From Sphingobacteriia bacterium (GTDB taxonomy: Bacteria > Bacteroidota > Bacteroidia > UBA7662), in contig RFPG01000109.1 of NCBI GenBank assembly GCA_009926245.1, forward strand, positions 1 through 5,310: a stretch of DNA of 5,310 nucleotides, written 5' to 3'. A program made the position numbers and the translations under genes. Shown here in pieces: positions 1-5,310 of the stretch (positions are counted from its first letter, which is position 1; the number at the start of each line of letters is the position of its first letter). The notes under the pieces are model-generated. The model was not told the DNA's origin, did not search any database, and saw only the letters and a program-made list of their open reading frames with translations.

Positions 1-933
1 TTTCGATTGCAGCCCGCTGAGTTCATGAAACTTAGTACGGCTTTGATGGTTGCGTATTTTTTTGCGAATCGTCCCGTTCGACTCGATCGTTTTTCGTCGC
101 AGCTCTTGGCAGGCCTTTGGTTGTTGATCCCTGTTATTCTTTTGCTCCTTCAAAAGGATACCGGCAGCGCCCTGGTTTATGTGGCTTTTGTTTTGGTTTT
201 TTACCGCGAAGGCCTTTCGGTGAATTACCTGCTTTTCGGTTTGGCCTCGGCCTTTGTCTCGGTTCTCACCCTATGGCTGGGAGCGAATACCATGGCCATC
301 GTCCTACCGGCAACCGCCCTGCTCTATGTGGTCATGGCCGCCAACAGCCGCAAGGCGGCTTTGGTTTCGATTCGATACTTGATTCCAGCCATGGCCCTGG
401 TTTTGGCTGTAGGCTACGCCTTTGACCATATCCTGCTCCCCCACCAAAAGCAACGCATCCTCGTCTTGTTGGGCAAAGTGGACGACCTGCGCGGGGCGGG
501 TTACAATGTGCATCAATCCTTGATCGCCATTGGTTCCGGGGGGTTATGGGGCAAAGGTTTTTTGCAAGGAACCCAAACCAAGTTTGACTTTGTACCCGAA
601 CAAAGCACCGACTTTATTTTTTGTACCATCGCGGAAGAATACGGATTTTGGGGCAGTGCCCTGCTCTTGGCCCTGTTTGGATTTTTGTTGATTCGGATTT
701 TTCAAATTGCCGAACGCCAACCGGGGACCTTTGGCAGGGTCTACGGTTACGGTATCGGTTGCATTCTTTTTTTGCACGTTACCATTAATATCGGTATGAC
801 TTTGGGACTTTTGCCTGTCATTGGTATCCCCCTGCCCCTGATAAGTTACGGGGGTTCCTCGCTTTGGTCCTTTACAGCCATGATTGCGATCCTCCTTCGG
901 CTCGATAGCGGGCGCATGTTGGGAATACGCTAA
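1..933 (+). CDS. rodA: RodA, SEDS-family peptidoglycan glycosyltransferase (5' truncated by window edge)
   Basis: This is an inner-membrane SEDS polymerase that joins lipid II into glycan strands during cell elongation, working with a class B PBP (PBP2). The reading frame is open from base 1, so the gene starts outside the window. A TTG at base 7 is only an internal Leu codon of the family motif L-Q-P-A-E-F (fragment residues 3-8, counting the codon at base 1 as residue 1). Some 310 residues are present; perhaps 100 or so N-terminal residues are missing relative to full-length RodA. Visible family marks are Q-K-D-T-G-S-A (Asp codon 157-159), H-Q-K-Q-R-I-L-V-L-L-G-K near residue 150, G-S-G-G-L-W-G-K-G-F-L-Q-G-T-Q near 178-192, and E-Q-S-T-D-F-I-F, whose Asp (codon 610-612) matches the conserved, probably catalytic Asp of SEDS proteins. 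The C-terminal P-L-I-S-Y-G-G-S-S motif is intact. Roughly eight hydrophobic segments are seen. RodA is preferred over FtsW because of the G-T-Q-T-K-F-D-F-V-P-E-Q-S-T-D-F stretch. A mreCD-mrdA-rodA operon upstream would be typical but lies out of view. Confidence 0.95.
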   Translation, partial: FRLQPAEFMKLSTALMVAYFFANRPVRLDRFSSQLLAGLWLLIPVILLLLQKDTGSALVYVAFVLVFYREGLSVNYLLFGLASAFVSVLTLWLGANTMAIVLPATALLYVVMAANSRKAALVSIRYLIPAMALVLAVGYAFDHILLPHQKQRILVLLGKVDDLRGAGYNVHQSLIAIGSGGLWGKGFLQGTQTKFDFVPEQSTDFIFCTIAEEYGFWGSALLLALFGFLLIRIFQIAERQPGTFGRVYGYGIGCILFLHVTINIGMTLGLLPVIGIPLPLISYGGSSLWSFTAMIAILLRLDSGRMLGIR

Positions 934-974
934 AACCTTTGGGGCTCGAAAGGGTTCTACCTTAAACCAAAACA

Positions 975-1139
975 ATGTCCAAATTCCTTCGGTATTTTGT
1001 AGAGGTCTTCCGGCCTGGTGGCGCTCATCGCAGCGGCAATTTTAACCTGCGTATGATGCATGGGATTAACCGAATCAGCATCCTCATGTTCATCGCAGGG
1101 GTTTTGGTCCTGGTTTTTAGGTCCTGCACTCGGGGTTAG
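975..1139 (+). CDS. Small single-pass membrane protein, DUF6728-like (54 aa)
   Basis: A complete 54-codon frame runs from ATG at 975 to TAG at 1137-1139, filling nearly all the space between rodA and recG. The protein starts M-S-K-F-L-R-Y-F-V-E-V-F-R-P. It then has a polar, basic stretch (residues 14-26), the motif N-L-R-M-M-H-G-I-N-R-I-S-I-L-M-F (24-39) and one hydrophobic helix at about 33-48, and ends in R-S-C-T-R-G. From memory, the N-L-R-x-M-H-x-I-N-K/R-I-S-I-x-M-F core is the hallmark of short Bacteroidota proteins annotated as DUF6728, of unknown function; this assignment was not checked by a search. The arrangement of a charged N-terminus plus one transmembrane helix supports a small inner-membrane protein. 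It lies 41 bp downstream of rodA on the same strand and may be co-transcribed, so a link to the cell-elongation machinery is possible but is inference. No Shine-Dalgarno is seen; the start is preceded by an A-rich tract, as is common in this phylum. Confidence 0.82.
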   Translation: MSKFLRYFVEVFRPGGAHRSGNFNLRMMHGINRISILMFIAGVLVLVFRSCTRG

Positions 1140-1140
1140 G

Positions 1141-3246
1141 TCAAGAAATCTTGCTCCAATTTTTGCTTTTCCCGTAAAAGCGATCGTAGGCCAAGGCCAA
1201 TCGTCCCATGGTTTCACCCGTTGCTTGGGGATCGGCCTCCATAATTTGGCGAGCATAATCGCGGGCTTTTTCCATCGTTTCCCCGTCATGGACCAAATCC
1301 GCGTATTTGAGCTCCATTACCCCGCTTTGTTGAGTCCCGGCCATATCCCCAGGACCACGTAATTGCAAATCCATCTCGGCAATCAAAAAACCATCGGTGG
1401 TCGATGCCAAAGCATCCAATCGCTGTTTGGCTTGTTCCGAAGGACGATCTTTGTGCATCAAGAGGCAGTAACTCTGCTCGGAACCCCGGCCCACACGACC
1501 TCTCAATTGATGGAGTTGGGCCAGCCCAAATCGCTCCGCGTTTTCAATCACCATGACCGTCGCATTGGGCACATTGACCCCTACTTCAATGACCGTCGTA
1601 GCCACCAATAAGTGGGCCTTACCGCTCACAAATCGTTGCATTTCAAGGTCTCGGTCAGCACCTTTCATTTGGCCATGCACCACGGCCAATTCAAATTCTG
1701 GGCGCGGAAAGACCCGTAACATAGCCTCGTATCCATCGTAAAGAAACTTGATATCCTGATCCTCGGTCTCCCGTATGGCAGGATAAACCACGTAAACTTG
1801 ACGGCCGGCTCGCATTTGTTCGGCCAGGAAAGCAAACATTTTGAGACGCTTGGCCTCGGGAGTCACCACGGTGCGGATGGCCCTGCGGCCTGCAGGCAAC
1901 TGATTCATCACCGATACCTCCAAATCTCCGTAGCGGGTCATCGCTAGGGTACGGGGAATCGGAGTGGCCGTCATCACCAAAACATGCGGAGGTATGCGGG
2001 ATTTGGCCCATAACATGGCCCTTTGCTCCACCCCAAAACGATGCTGCTCATCGATAACAGCCAAACCCAAATTCTTGAAGCGTACATGCTCCTGAATCAG
2101 GGCATGGGTCCCCACCAAAATCTGAAGGTCGCCGTTGTACAAATCTTCGAGCAATTGTCGTCGGGTTGCCCCTTTGACTTGACCGGTTAACAAACCAATC
2201 CGAACCGGTAAATCGCCCAAAAACTGAGTGAGGGATACCAAGTGCTGACGGGCCAATAATTCCGTAGGAGCCATCATGCAAGCCTGAAATCCGTTATCCA
2301 CCGCCAAAAGCATGCTCATCAAGGCCACCAAGGTCTTGCCACTCCCCACATCACCCTGCAAGAGCCGGTTCATTTGAGAACCCGCCTTGAGATCCGCCCG
2401 GATTTCTTTGAGAACCCTTTTTTGGGCGTCGGTCAATTCGAAGGGAAGGCATCGATGATAAAAATCATGAAACAAATCCCCCACCCTTTCCAAACGATGA
2501 CCCGGATTGCGGATTTTGCGTAGACTACGAATCCGTAACACGCCCCACTGCAAAAAAAATAACTCCTCCAACTTGAATCGACGCAAAGCCGAGCGTAGCT
2601 CCTCGTTGCTCTCCGGAAAATGGGCTTGTTTCATCGCCTCGCTACGTTGCGGTAATCGTTCAGCGTCAAGAATGAACCGAGGCAAAATTTCAGCGATCGA
2701 GCCACTAACCTGCTCCAAGGCTTGTTGAACCATCGAAATCCACCAACGATTGCTCAATCCCCGTTGCTTGAGTTTCTCAGAAATCGGGTAAACAGGACTG
2801 AGGGATGCCCCCCCGCTTTTGGTCCATTCAGCCCAAAGCGTTAATTCGGGGTGGGCCATTTGCAATTGACCTTTGTAACGGCTCACCTTGCCAAAAATCA
2901 AATACTCATCCCCCGGCTTAACGGCCGATTCCACCCAACGAAGAGACTGAAACCAGACAAGTTCCAACCAACCATGTCCATCGGTGACGGTCGCAACCAG
3001 TCGCTGCGCTTTGCCTAGCCCTACCTTTTCGATGCGCATCACCTTGCCACGGGTTTGCAGCGCTGCAGGGCCTTCGTCCAACGATTGCAGGGGATATACC
3101 TCGGAACGATCCAGGTAACGATTCGGAAAAAAAGCCAAAAAATCGTGGAAGGAAACCAGGCCCAATTCGTCGCGGATCCAGGCCGCACGCTGTGGGCCCA
3201 TTCCTTTGAGGTAGGCCAAATCATAAAACAAGGGATGTTCCGTCAT
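1141..3246 (-). CDS. recG: RecG, ATP-dependent DNA helicase (branched-DNA translocase)
   Basis: RecG is a cytoplasmic superfamily 2 motor that binds branched DNA, regresses stalled replication forks and processes D-loops, R-loops and Holliday junctions. The 701-residue product is full length for the family (E. coli about 693). Domains in order: an N-terminal wedge region with an OB fold at about 60-140, the first RecA-like domain at about 265-440, the second at about 455-605, and a C-terminal RecG domain to the end. Visible motifs are Walker A G-D-V-G-S-G-K-T (298-305), M-A-P-T-E-L-L-A-R-Q-H (325-335), the DExH box D-E-Q-H-R-F-G-V (399-406), T-A-T-P-I-P-R-T (426-433), Q-L-H-Q-L-R-G-R-V-G-R-G (577-588) and the TRG translocation motif R-G-P-G-D-M-A-G-T-Q-Q-S-G (630-642). 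The start is ATG at 3246, 15 bp after the gldD stop, with no Shine-Dalgarno. The stop TGA is one base from the end of the convergent small gene. No frameshift or missing catalytic motif is seen. Confidence 0.98.
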   Translation of the reverse strand: MTEHPLFYDLAYLKGMGPQRAAWIRDELGLVSFHDFLAFFPNRYLDRSEVYPLQSLDEGPAALQTRGKVMRIEKVGLGKAQRLVATVTDGHGWLELVWFQSLRWVESAVKPGDEYLIFGKVSRYKGQLQMAHPELTLWAEWTKSGGASLSPVYPISEKLKQRGLSNRWWISMVQQALEQVSGSIAEILPRFILDAERLPQRSEAMKQAHFPESNEELRSALRRFKLEELFFLQWGVLRIRSLRKIRNPGHRLERVGDLFHDFYHRCLPFELTDAQKRVLKEIRADLKAGSQMNRLLQGDVGSGKTLVALMSMLLAVDNGFQACMMAPTELLARQHLVSLTQFLGDLPVRIGLLTGQVKGATRRQLLEDLYNGDLQILVGTHALIQEHVRFKNLGLAVIDEQHRFGVEQRAMLWAKSRIPPHVLVMTATPIPRTLAMTRYGDLEVSVMNQLPAGRRAIRTVVTPEAKRLKMFAFLAEQMRAGRQVYVVYPAIRETEDQDIKFLYDGYEAMLRVFPRPEFELAVVHGQMKGADRDLEMQRFVSGKAHLLVATTVIEVGVNVPNATVMVIENAERFGLAQLHQLRGRVGRGSEQSYCLLMHKDRPSEQAKQRLDALASTTDGFLIAEMDLQLRGPGDMAGTQQSGVMELKYADLVHDGETMEKARDYARQIMEADPQATGETMGRLALAYDRFYGKSKNWSKIS

Positions 3247-3261
3247 ACGAAACCCAATCGA

Positions 3262-3912
3262 TCAACCGCCTTGAGGCGACCACTTGAAGGTAGCCAACAA
3301 ATGACGTACATCTTCCAAGATATAATCCGAGTACGGCTGCAAGGAATCGGCATTCGGCGTTGCCCCGAAATACAAAGATCCCCTCAAATAATGCCGAATA
3401 GAATCCGTAACATAAAATTGCGTTTGACTGGCCGCATTACCCCTCACGGTATATAACATTCCATAGACCCTTTGTTCGGGATATTGGACCAAAGTCTCTT
3501 CGATGCCTGAAGCCTTGAGGGTATGTTTGAAGGTCATGCGCTGAGTTTCGGCCATCAATACAGCCAAGGCATCGTCCGCTCTTACTTGCTCCCCATTATC
3601 GTAGAAGACCCTGTTCAAGGGATGGTACGAAAAGTGGACTTGGGCCCTAAGTTCAGGGTAGTCCAGATTCATCCACAAGGTGCCTTCCTGCTGGGGGCGA
3701 TTTCCCTCTTTGGAGTTAGCATCCCCCGATGGCAATAGCCTGGGTACCGAGGCGGTATTGTATTCAAATTGAACTGGAAAACCGATCTGCTGGAAGGTGG
3801 CCAACTGCCGTGGGGGTAGGACGGCTTTGGCATAGCCGTAAGGACGCGCAACCGGATCTCCTTCGGAACAGGCGCATGCAAGTCCCAAAATCAAGAGGGA
3901 CCCCCTCAACAT
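3262..3912 (-). CDS. gldD: GldD, gliding motility lipoprotein
   Basis: GldD is a membrane-anchored lipoprotein needed for gliding and type IX secretion in Flavobacterium johnsoniae; its biochemical role is unknown. I chose ATG at 3912, which gives 216 residues and follows the gldE stop by one base (TAG-A-ATG). A GTG at 3939 in the same frame would add nine residues but overlap gldE by 26 bp. The N-terminus M-L-R-G-S-L-L-I-L-G-L-A-C-A-C-S-E-G-D is a lipoprotein signal peptide; the lipidated residue is Cys13 or Cys15, neither in a perfect lipobox. Family marks are L-D-Y-P-E-L-R-A (83-90), T-F-K-H-T-L-K-A (127-134), Q-R-V-Y-G-M-L-Y (147-154), R-G-N-A-A-S-Q-T-Q-F-Y-V-T-D-S (157-171) and R-H-Y-L-R-G-S-L-Y-F (173-182). 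Compared with my recollection of family members (about 190 residues), polar loops at about 55-78 and 99-115 seem longer. It sits between gldE and recG with short spacing, consistent with co-transcription. Confidence 0.93.
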   Translation of the reverse strand: MLRGSLLILGLACACSEGDPVARPYGYAKAVLPPRQLATFQQIGFPVQFEYNTASVPRLLPSGDANSKEGNRPQQEGTLWMNLDYPELRAQVHFSYHPLNRVFYDNGEQVRADDALAVLMAETQRMTFKHTLKASGIEETLVQYPEQRVYGMLYTVRGNAASQTQFYVTDSIRHYLRGSLYFGATPNADSLQPYSDYILEDVRHLLATFKWSPQGG

Positions 3913-3913
3913 T

Positions 3914-5245
3914 CTAGGCAACAAAATCGGCGGCCTCACGAGGGTTGCGTTTTAGGTGGACCGAAACAATCTTGCGGGCATCCGCTTGGAGGACCAAGAA
4001 TTCAAAACCGCGATGCAAAAGGACTTCCCCCTGCGCCGGGATACGGCCCTCCAGCTCCAAAATCAATCCGGCCATCGTTTCAACGCCCTCCAATTTTTCG
4101 GAAAATTCGGACCAGTCCCAGCCGGTCTCTCGGGACAAATCCTGCAAAAGCATTTTGCCGGCCACCCAATATTGATCGGTATCGATTTTGCGACAAAGCC
4201 TTTGTTCATCGGTATCAAATTCATCTTGAATTTCACCAACGATTTGCTCCAGAATATCCTCCAAGGTAACCAAGCCCGAAACCCCGCCGTATTCATCGAT
4301 GGCCAGGGCCATATGCATCCGTCTGGATTTGAATTCCCGGAACAAATCATCGATATGCTTGGTGTCGGGAACCACGAAGGGTTTACGCAACAATTCCTGC
4401 CACCTGAATTTGCGTCCTTGATTGAGCCTGGTAAATAAGTCTTTGAGATACAAAATACCGACGATTTGATCCAAGGATTCACTAAAAACGGGAACCCTGG
4501 AATAACCCCATTCCCTCAACAGAGGAAGGACCTCTTCCAAGGAGCTTTTGGAATCCAGGGCTTTGATTTCGAGGCGAGGAACCATGATCTGCCTTACCTC
4601 CAATTCGCCAAAATTAACGATTCCTTTGAGCAACTCTTTTTCGGAACCAACCCGTGCCTGTTCCTGACCAAACGTCAAATCAATGGCCTGATTGATTTCG
4701 TCTTTGGAAAGTTGGGATTGCTTGCGGACGATCCATCGATCCAAAAGCCCTGTACTATTGATAAGGCCCCAAATGATCGGTCGAAAAATCCACTCCGATA
4801 TCTGCAAAGGCATTGAAAACCAAAGCGCTACATTCATAGGATTCTTCGAAGCATAGACTTTCGGAATGACCTCTCCAACAAAAACAATCAGGGCGGTAAC
4901 AACAAAAGTCTGCAAAACGGCCGGGATCCAAGGGTAGGGGCCAAAATCCAGCACCTTGAAAAACATAAAATAAAAGAGCAGAATAATGGTGAGATTCACC
5001 ACATTATTTCCAATGAGCAAGTTGGCCAATAAACGCCTGGGGTCCGAGAGATGACGAAGGATGCGACGATGGCCAGCGGATGAAGAGGTTCTTAACAAAT
5101 CCAGCTGAGCCTTGGTCAACGAAAAGTAGGCCGTCTCCCCCGCCGAGAACATGGCCGAACAAAGCAGAAAAAATAGAATTAAGGGAGGTAATGACCAAAA
5201 AGTCGAATCGAAACCGGTTAGGTATTGTTCAGGAGGGTCGTCCAT
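3914..5245 (-). CDS. gldE: GldE, CNNM/CBS-domain membrane protein of the TlyC/CorC type
   Basis: GldE is an integral inner-membrane protein related to CorC/TlyC and to CNNM proteins, families implicated in Mg2+ and other divalent-cation handling; it is paired with GldD in gliding bacteria, and its transported substrate is not established. The product has 443 residues. A CNNM (DUF21) membrane region covers about 18-170, with S-A-G-E-T-A-Y-F-S-L (34-43), L-L-I-G-N-N-V-V-N-L (76-85) and G-E-V-I-P-K (124-129). A CBS pair covers about 215-335, including M-V-P-R (221-224), Y-S-R-V-P-V-F (248-254) and I-D-E-Y-G-G-V-S-G-L-V-T-L-E-D-I-L-E (316-333). A C-terminal CorC/HlyC transporter-associated domain covers about 355-435. 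The start is ATG at 5245, 24 bp from the upstream probable ssb, and the stop TAG is one base before gldD. The family alone would allow the call CorC-like hemolysin; adjacency to gldD and ssb makes GldE the better name. Confidence 0.93.
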   Translation of the reverse strand: MDDPPEQYLTGFDSTFWSLPPLILFFLLCSAMFSAGETAYFSLTKAQLDLLRTSSSAGHRRILRHLSDPRRLLANLLIGNNVVNLTIILLFYFMFFKVLDFGPYPWIPAVLQTFVVTALIVFVGEVIPKVYASKNPMNVALWFSMPLQISEWIFRPIIWGLINSTGLLDRWIVRKQSQLSKDEINQAIDLTFGQEQARVGSEKELLKGIVNFGELEVRQIMVPRLEIKALDSKSSLEEVLPLLREWGYSRVPVFSESLDQIVGILYLKDLFTRLNQGRKFRWQELLRKPFVVPDTKHIDDLFREFKSRRMHMALAIDEYGGVSGLVTLEDILEQIVGEIQDEFDTDEQRLCRKIDTDQYWVAGKMLLQDLSRETGWDWSEFSEKLEGVETMAGLILELEGRIPAQGEVLLHRGFEFLVLQADARKIVSVHLKRNPREAADFVA

Positions 5246-5269
5246 AGGGGTTTTAATGAACCAAAAAAA

Positions 5270-5310
5270 TCAATACGGCAAATCATTCACCGCATCGGAG
5301 GAGCGATCCA
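5270..5310 (-). CDS. ssb: Probable single-stranded DNA-binding protein, C-terminal tail only (5' end outside window)
   Basis: Only the last 12 codons and a TGA stop (complement of 5270-5272) lie in the window; the residues are D-R-S-S-D-A-V-N-D-L-P-Y. This fits the acidic C-terminal tip of bacterial SSB, usually D-D-L/I-P-F, which docks repair and replication proteins onto SSB-coated DNA. The gene sits on the same strand 24 bp upstream of gldE, and ssb immediately before gldE-gldD is the order known in flavobacteria. The oligonucleotide-binding fold is out of view, so the call rests on the tail and the context. The final residue is Tyr (TAT codon) where most SSBs have Phe; the aromatic character is kept. 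A different short-tailed protein cannot be excluded from 12 residues. Confidence 0.72.
   Translation of the reverse strand, partial: DRSSDAVNDLPY

Noticed and set aside
934..956. Imperfect hairpin just after the rodA stop (AACCTTT, loop, AAAGGGTT)
   Set aside because: The stem is about 7 bp with a bulge and has no following T-run, so it does not support an intrinsic terminator.
938..965. Possible Bacteroidota promoter (TTTG at 938-941, TACCTTAA at 958-965) before the small gene
   Set aside because: The second element matches TAnnTTTG only partly, the 16-base spacing is short, and transcription would start within a few bases of the ATG. Co-transcription with rodA is simpler.
544..975. Minus-strand 143-codon open frame antisense to rodA
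   Set aside because: It is the complement of strongly conserved RodA codons, and its low-complexity Lys/Gln/Gly product resembles nothing known.
1106..1126. Direct repeat GGTCCTG at 1106-1112 and 1120-1126
   Set aside because: Two 7-base copies inside the Val/Leu-rich membrane helix region of the small gene are explained by codon choice; there are no further copies nearby.
957..1289. Minus-strand 110-codon open frame across the small gene and the 3' end of recG
   Set aside because: It overlaps recG on the same strand in another frame and lies antisense to the better-supported small gene. The translation is rich in Pro, Trp and Lys and has no recognisable motif.
3956..4438. Plus-strand 160-codon open frame antisense to gldE
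   Set aside because: It mirrors the conserved CBS and CorC-domain coding sequence of gldE, with no independent start signal or protein motif.
5246..5269. Promoter or terminator between the probable ssb and gldE
   Set aside because: The gap is only 24 bp, with no stem-loop or TTTG/TAnnTTTG pair, so it is treated as an operon-internal spacer.

Overview
The window looks like a chromosomal housekeeping segment from a member of the Bacteroidota. The strongest support is an adjacent gldE-gldD pair, since GldD is a lipoprotein family essentially restricted to that phylum. This pair sits directly downstream of what looks like the end of an ssb gene, an order known from flavobacteria. Two further points agree: the RodA sequence has Bacteroidota-like motifs, and none of the four gene starts inside the window has a convincing Shine-Dalgarno sequence. 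The sequence does not place the organism below phylum level.

Layout. Plus strand, left: the C-terminal part of a RodA-type SEDS glycosyltransferase (1-933, start outside the window). It is followed after 41 bp by a 54-codon gene (975-1139) for a small single-pass membrane protein resembling the short Bacteroidota family annotated as DUF6728. Minus strand, reading from right to left: the last 12 codons of a probable ssb (5270-5310), gldE (3914-5245), gldD (best start 3912, ending 3262) and recG (3246-1141). Gaps on this strand are 24, 1 and 15 bp, so the four genes probably form one transcription unit. The two units converge, and the small gene and recG stop with a single base between them.

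Function. The plus-strand unit belongs to cell elongation: RodA polymerises peptidoglycan glycan strands in the inner membrane, and the small protein may be an accessory of unknown role. The minus-strand unit mixes genome maintenance (SSB, RecG) with envelope functions (GldE, a CNNM/CBS membrane protein, and GldD, a lipoprotein required for gliding and type IX secretion in Flavobacterium). gld genes also occur in non-gliding Bacteroidota, so their presence does not prove motility.

I see no mobile element, CRISPR array, tRNA, rRNA, riboswitch or convincing terminator. No clearly new multi-gene system is present. The points most worth a second look are the small membrane protein gene, the SSB tail ending in Pro-Tyr instead of Pro-Phe, and the placement of recG in an apparent ssb operon.
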